Part shown: positions 4,880 through 5,099 of the stretch, piece after piece
Numbering within the stretch: position 1 is the stretch's first letter
Layout: every line of letters begins with the position of its first letter
Assembly (NCBI GenBank): GCA_018829455.1
Contig: JAHJUB010000120.1
Coordinates: 1 to 5,099 of the forward strand
Direction of reading: 5' to 3'
Source: Candidatus Omnitrophota bacterium
Lineage (GTDB): Bacteria; Ratteibacteria; UBA8468; MWAK01
DNA: 5,099 nt
Position numbers and translations under genes: made by a program
The notes under the pieces: generated by a model
Database searches by the model: none
What the model was told of the DNA's origin: nothing
Seen by the model: only the letters and a program-made list of their open reading frames with translations

Positions 4880-5099
4880 ATGAAACTCGAAAAAAAATCC
4901 GTCCCCATGCAGGAACAACCGGCCCGGGACCGCACCAAGAACTTCGATGAGGCGCCGCTGGGCTATACCGAAGAAGAAGCCATCCGGGAAGCCAGCCGCT
5001 GCCTGCAATGCGTTAAGAAGCCCTGCATCGCCGGCTGCCCGGTCCTGATGGACATCCCCGGGTTTATTGAAGCGATAAAGAAAAAAGATTTTGAAAAAG
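4880..5099 (+). CDS. nfnB: NADPH-dependent glutamate synthase-like / NfnB (SudA) large subunit, first 73 residues (3' truncated)
   Basis: The open frame from ATG 4880 runs off the window end. Its product begins with a short charged tail, then RTKNFDEAPLGYTEEEAIREASRCLQC, the N-terminal ferredoxin-like domain shared by glutamate synthase small subunits and NfnB/SudA. The cysteines C41, C44, C49 and C53 in the CLQCVKKPCIAGCPV segment are the start of the [4Fe-4S]-binding region; DIPGFIEAIKKKDFEK (58-73) is the usual following helix. NfnB binds FAD, NADP(H) and ferredoxin-type clusters and carries out flavin-based bifurcation with NfnA. Placement directly after nfnA favours NfnB over a true glutamate synthase subunit, but the flavin domains are outside the window. 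No Shine-Dalgarno sequence precedes the ATG. A second in-frame ATG at 4907 (M10) would still retain all conserved sequence. Confidence 0.9.
   Translation, partial: MKLEKKSVPMQEQPARDRTKNFDEAPLGYTEEEAIREASRCLQCVKKPCIAGCPVLMDIPGFIEAIKKKDFEK

Overview
The window is a single-direction (+ strand) bacterial gene cluster for [NiFe]-hydrogenase maturation, followed by an electron-bifurcating NADH/NADPH:ferredoxin oxidoreductase pair. The order is hypF (3' part only), hypC, hypD, hypE, nfnA (sudB-like), nfnB/gltA-like (5' part only). The gene content points to an anaerobe, or an organism with an anaerobic H2 metabolism. The base composition is balanced and no recognisable Shine-Dalgarno sequence precedes any of the five visible starts. 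Dispersed palindromes of this style are, from memory, common in genomes of uncultured candidate phyla and related bacteria. I cannot name the taxon from this window. No hydrogenase structural gene, hypA or hypB is present, and they are expected outside it.

Layout: hypF 2-1411 overlaps hypC (1396-1647) by 16 bp. HypC ends inside a small palindrome and is followed after 9 bp by hypD (1657-2793). Inside hypD a 50-bp palindrome (1931-1980) is translated in frame as an extra loop. Each of the three remaining junctions (hypD/hypE, hypE/nfnA, nfnA/nfnB) is mostly filled by a pair of inverted 23-24-nt units, each consisting of GTAG followed by a hairpin. Five palindromic elements therefore lie in 5.1 kb of an otherwise compact operon.

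How the genes work together: HypF uses carbamoyl phosphate and ATP to carbamoylate the C-terminal Cys of HypE. HypE dehydrates the thiocarboxamide to a thiocyanate and passes cyanide to the HypC-HypD complex, which assembles the Fe(CN)2CO group for the hydrogenase large subunit. The downstream pair resembles NfnAB/SudBA, which couples NADH, NADPH and ferredoxin pools. Its linkage to hyp genes suggests a link between H2 metabolism and the NADP(H)/ferredoxin balance.

The most notable signals are: (1) six GTAG-hairpin (REP-like) units in three pairs, two of the pairs having an identical 24-2-24 architecture and stems that differ only by compensatory base-pair changes; (2) the in-frame palindrome in hypD; (3) a Cys in NfnA at the position where characterised NfnA/SudB proteins use Asp to bind the [2Fe-2S] cluster; (4) Ile instead of Pro in the HypC N-terminal signature.
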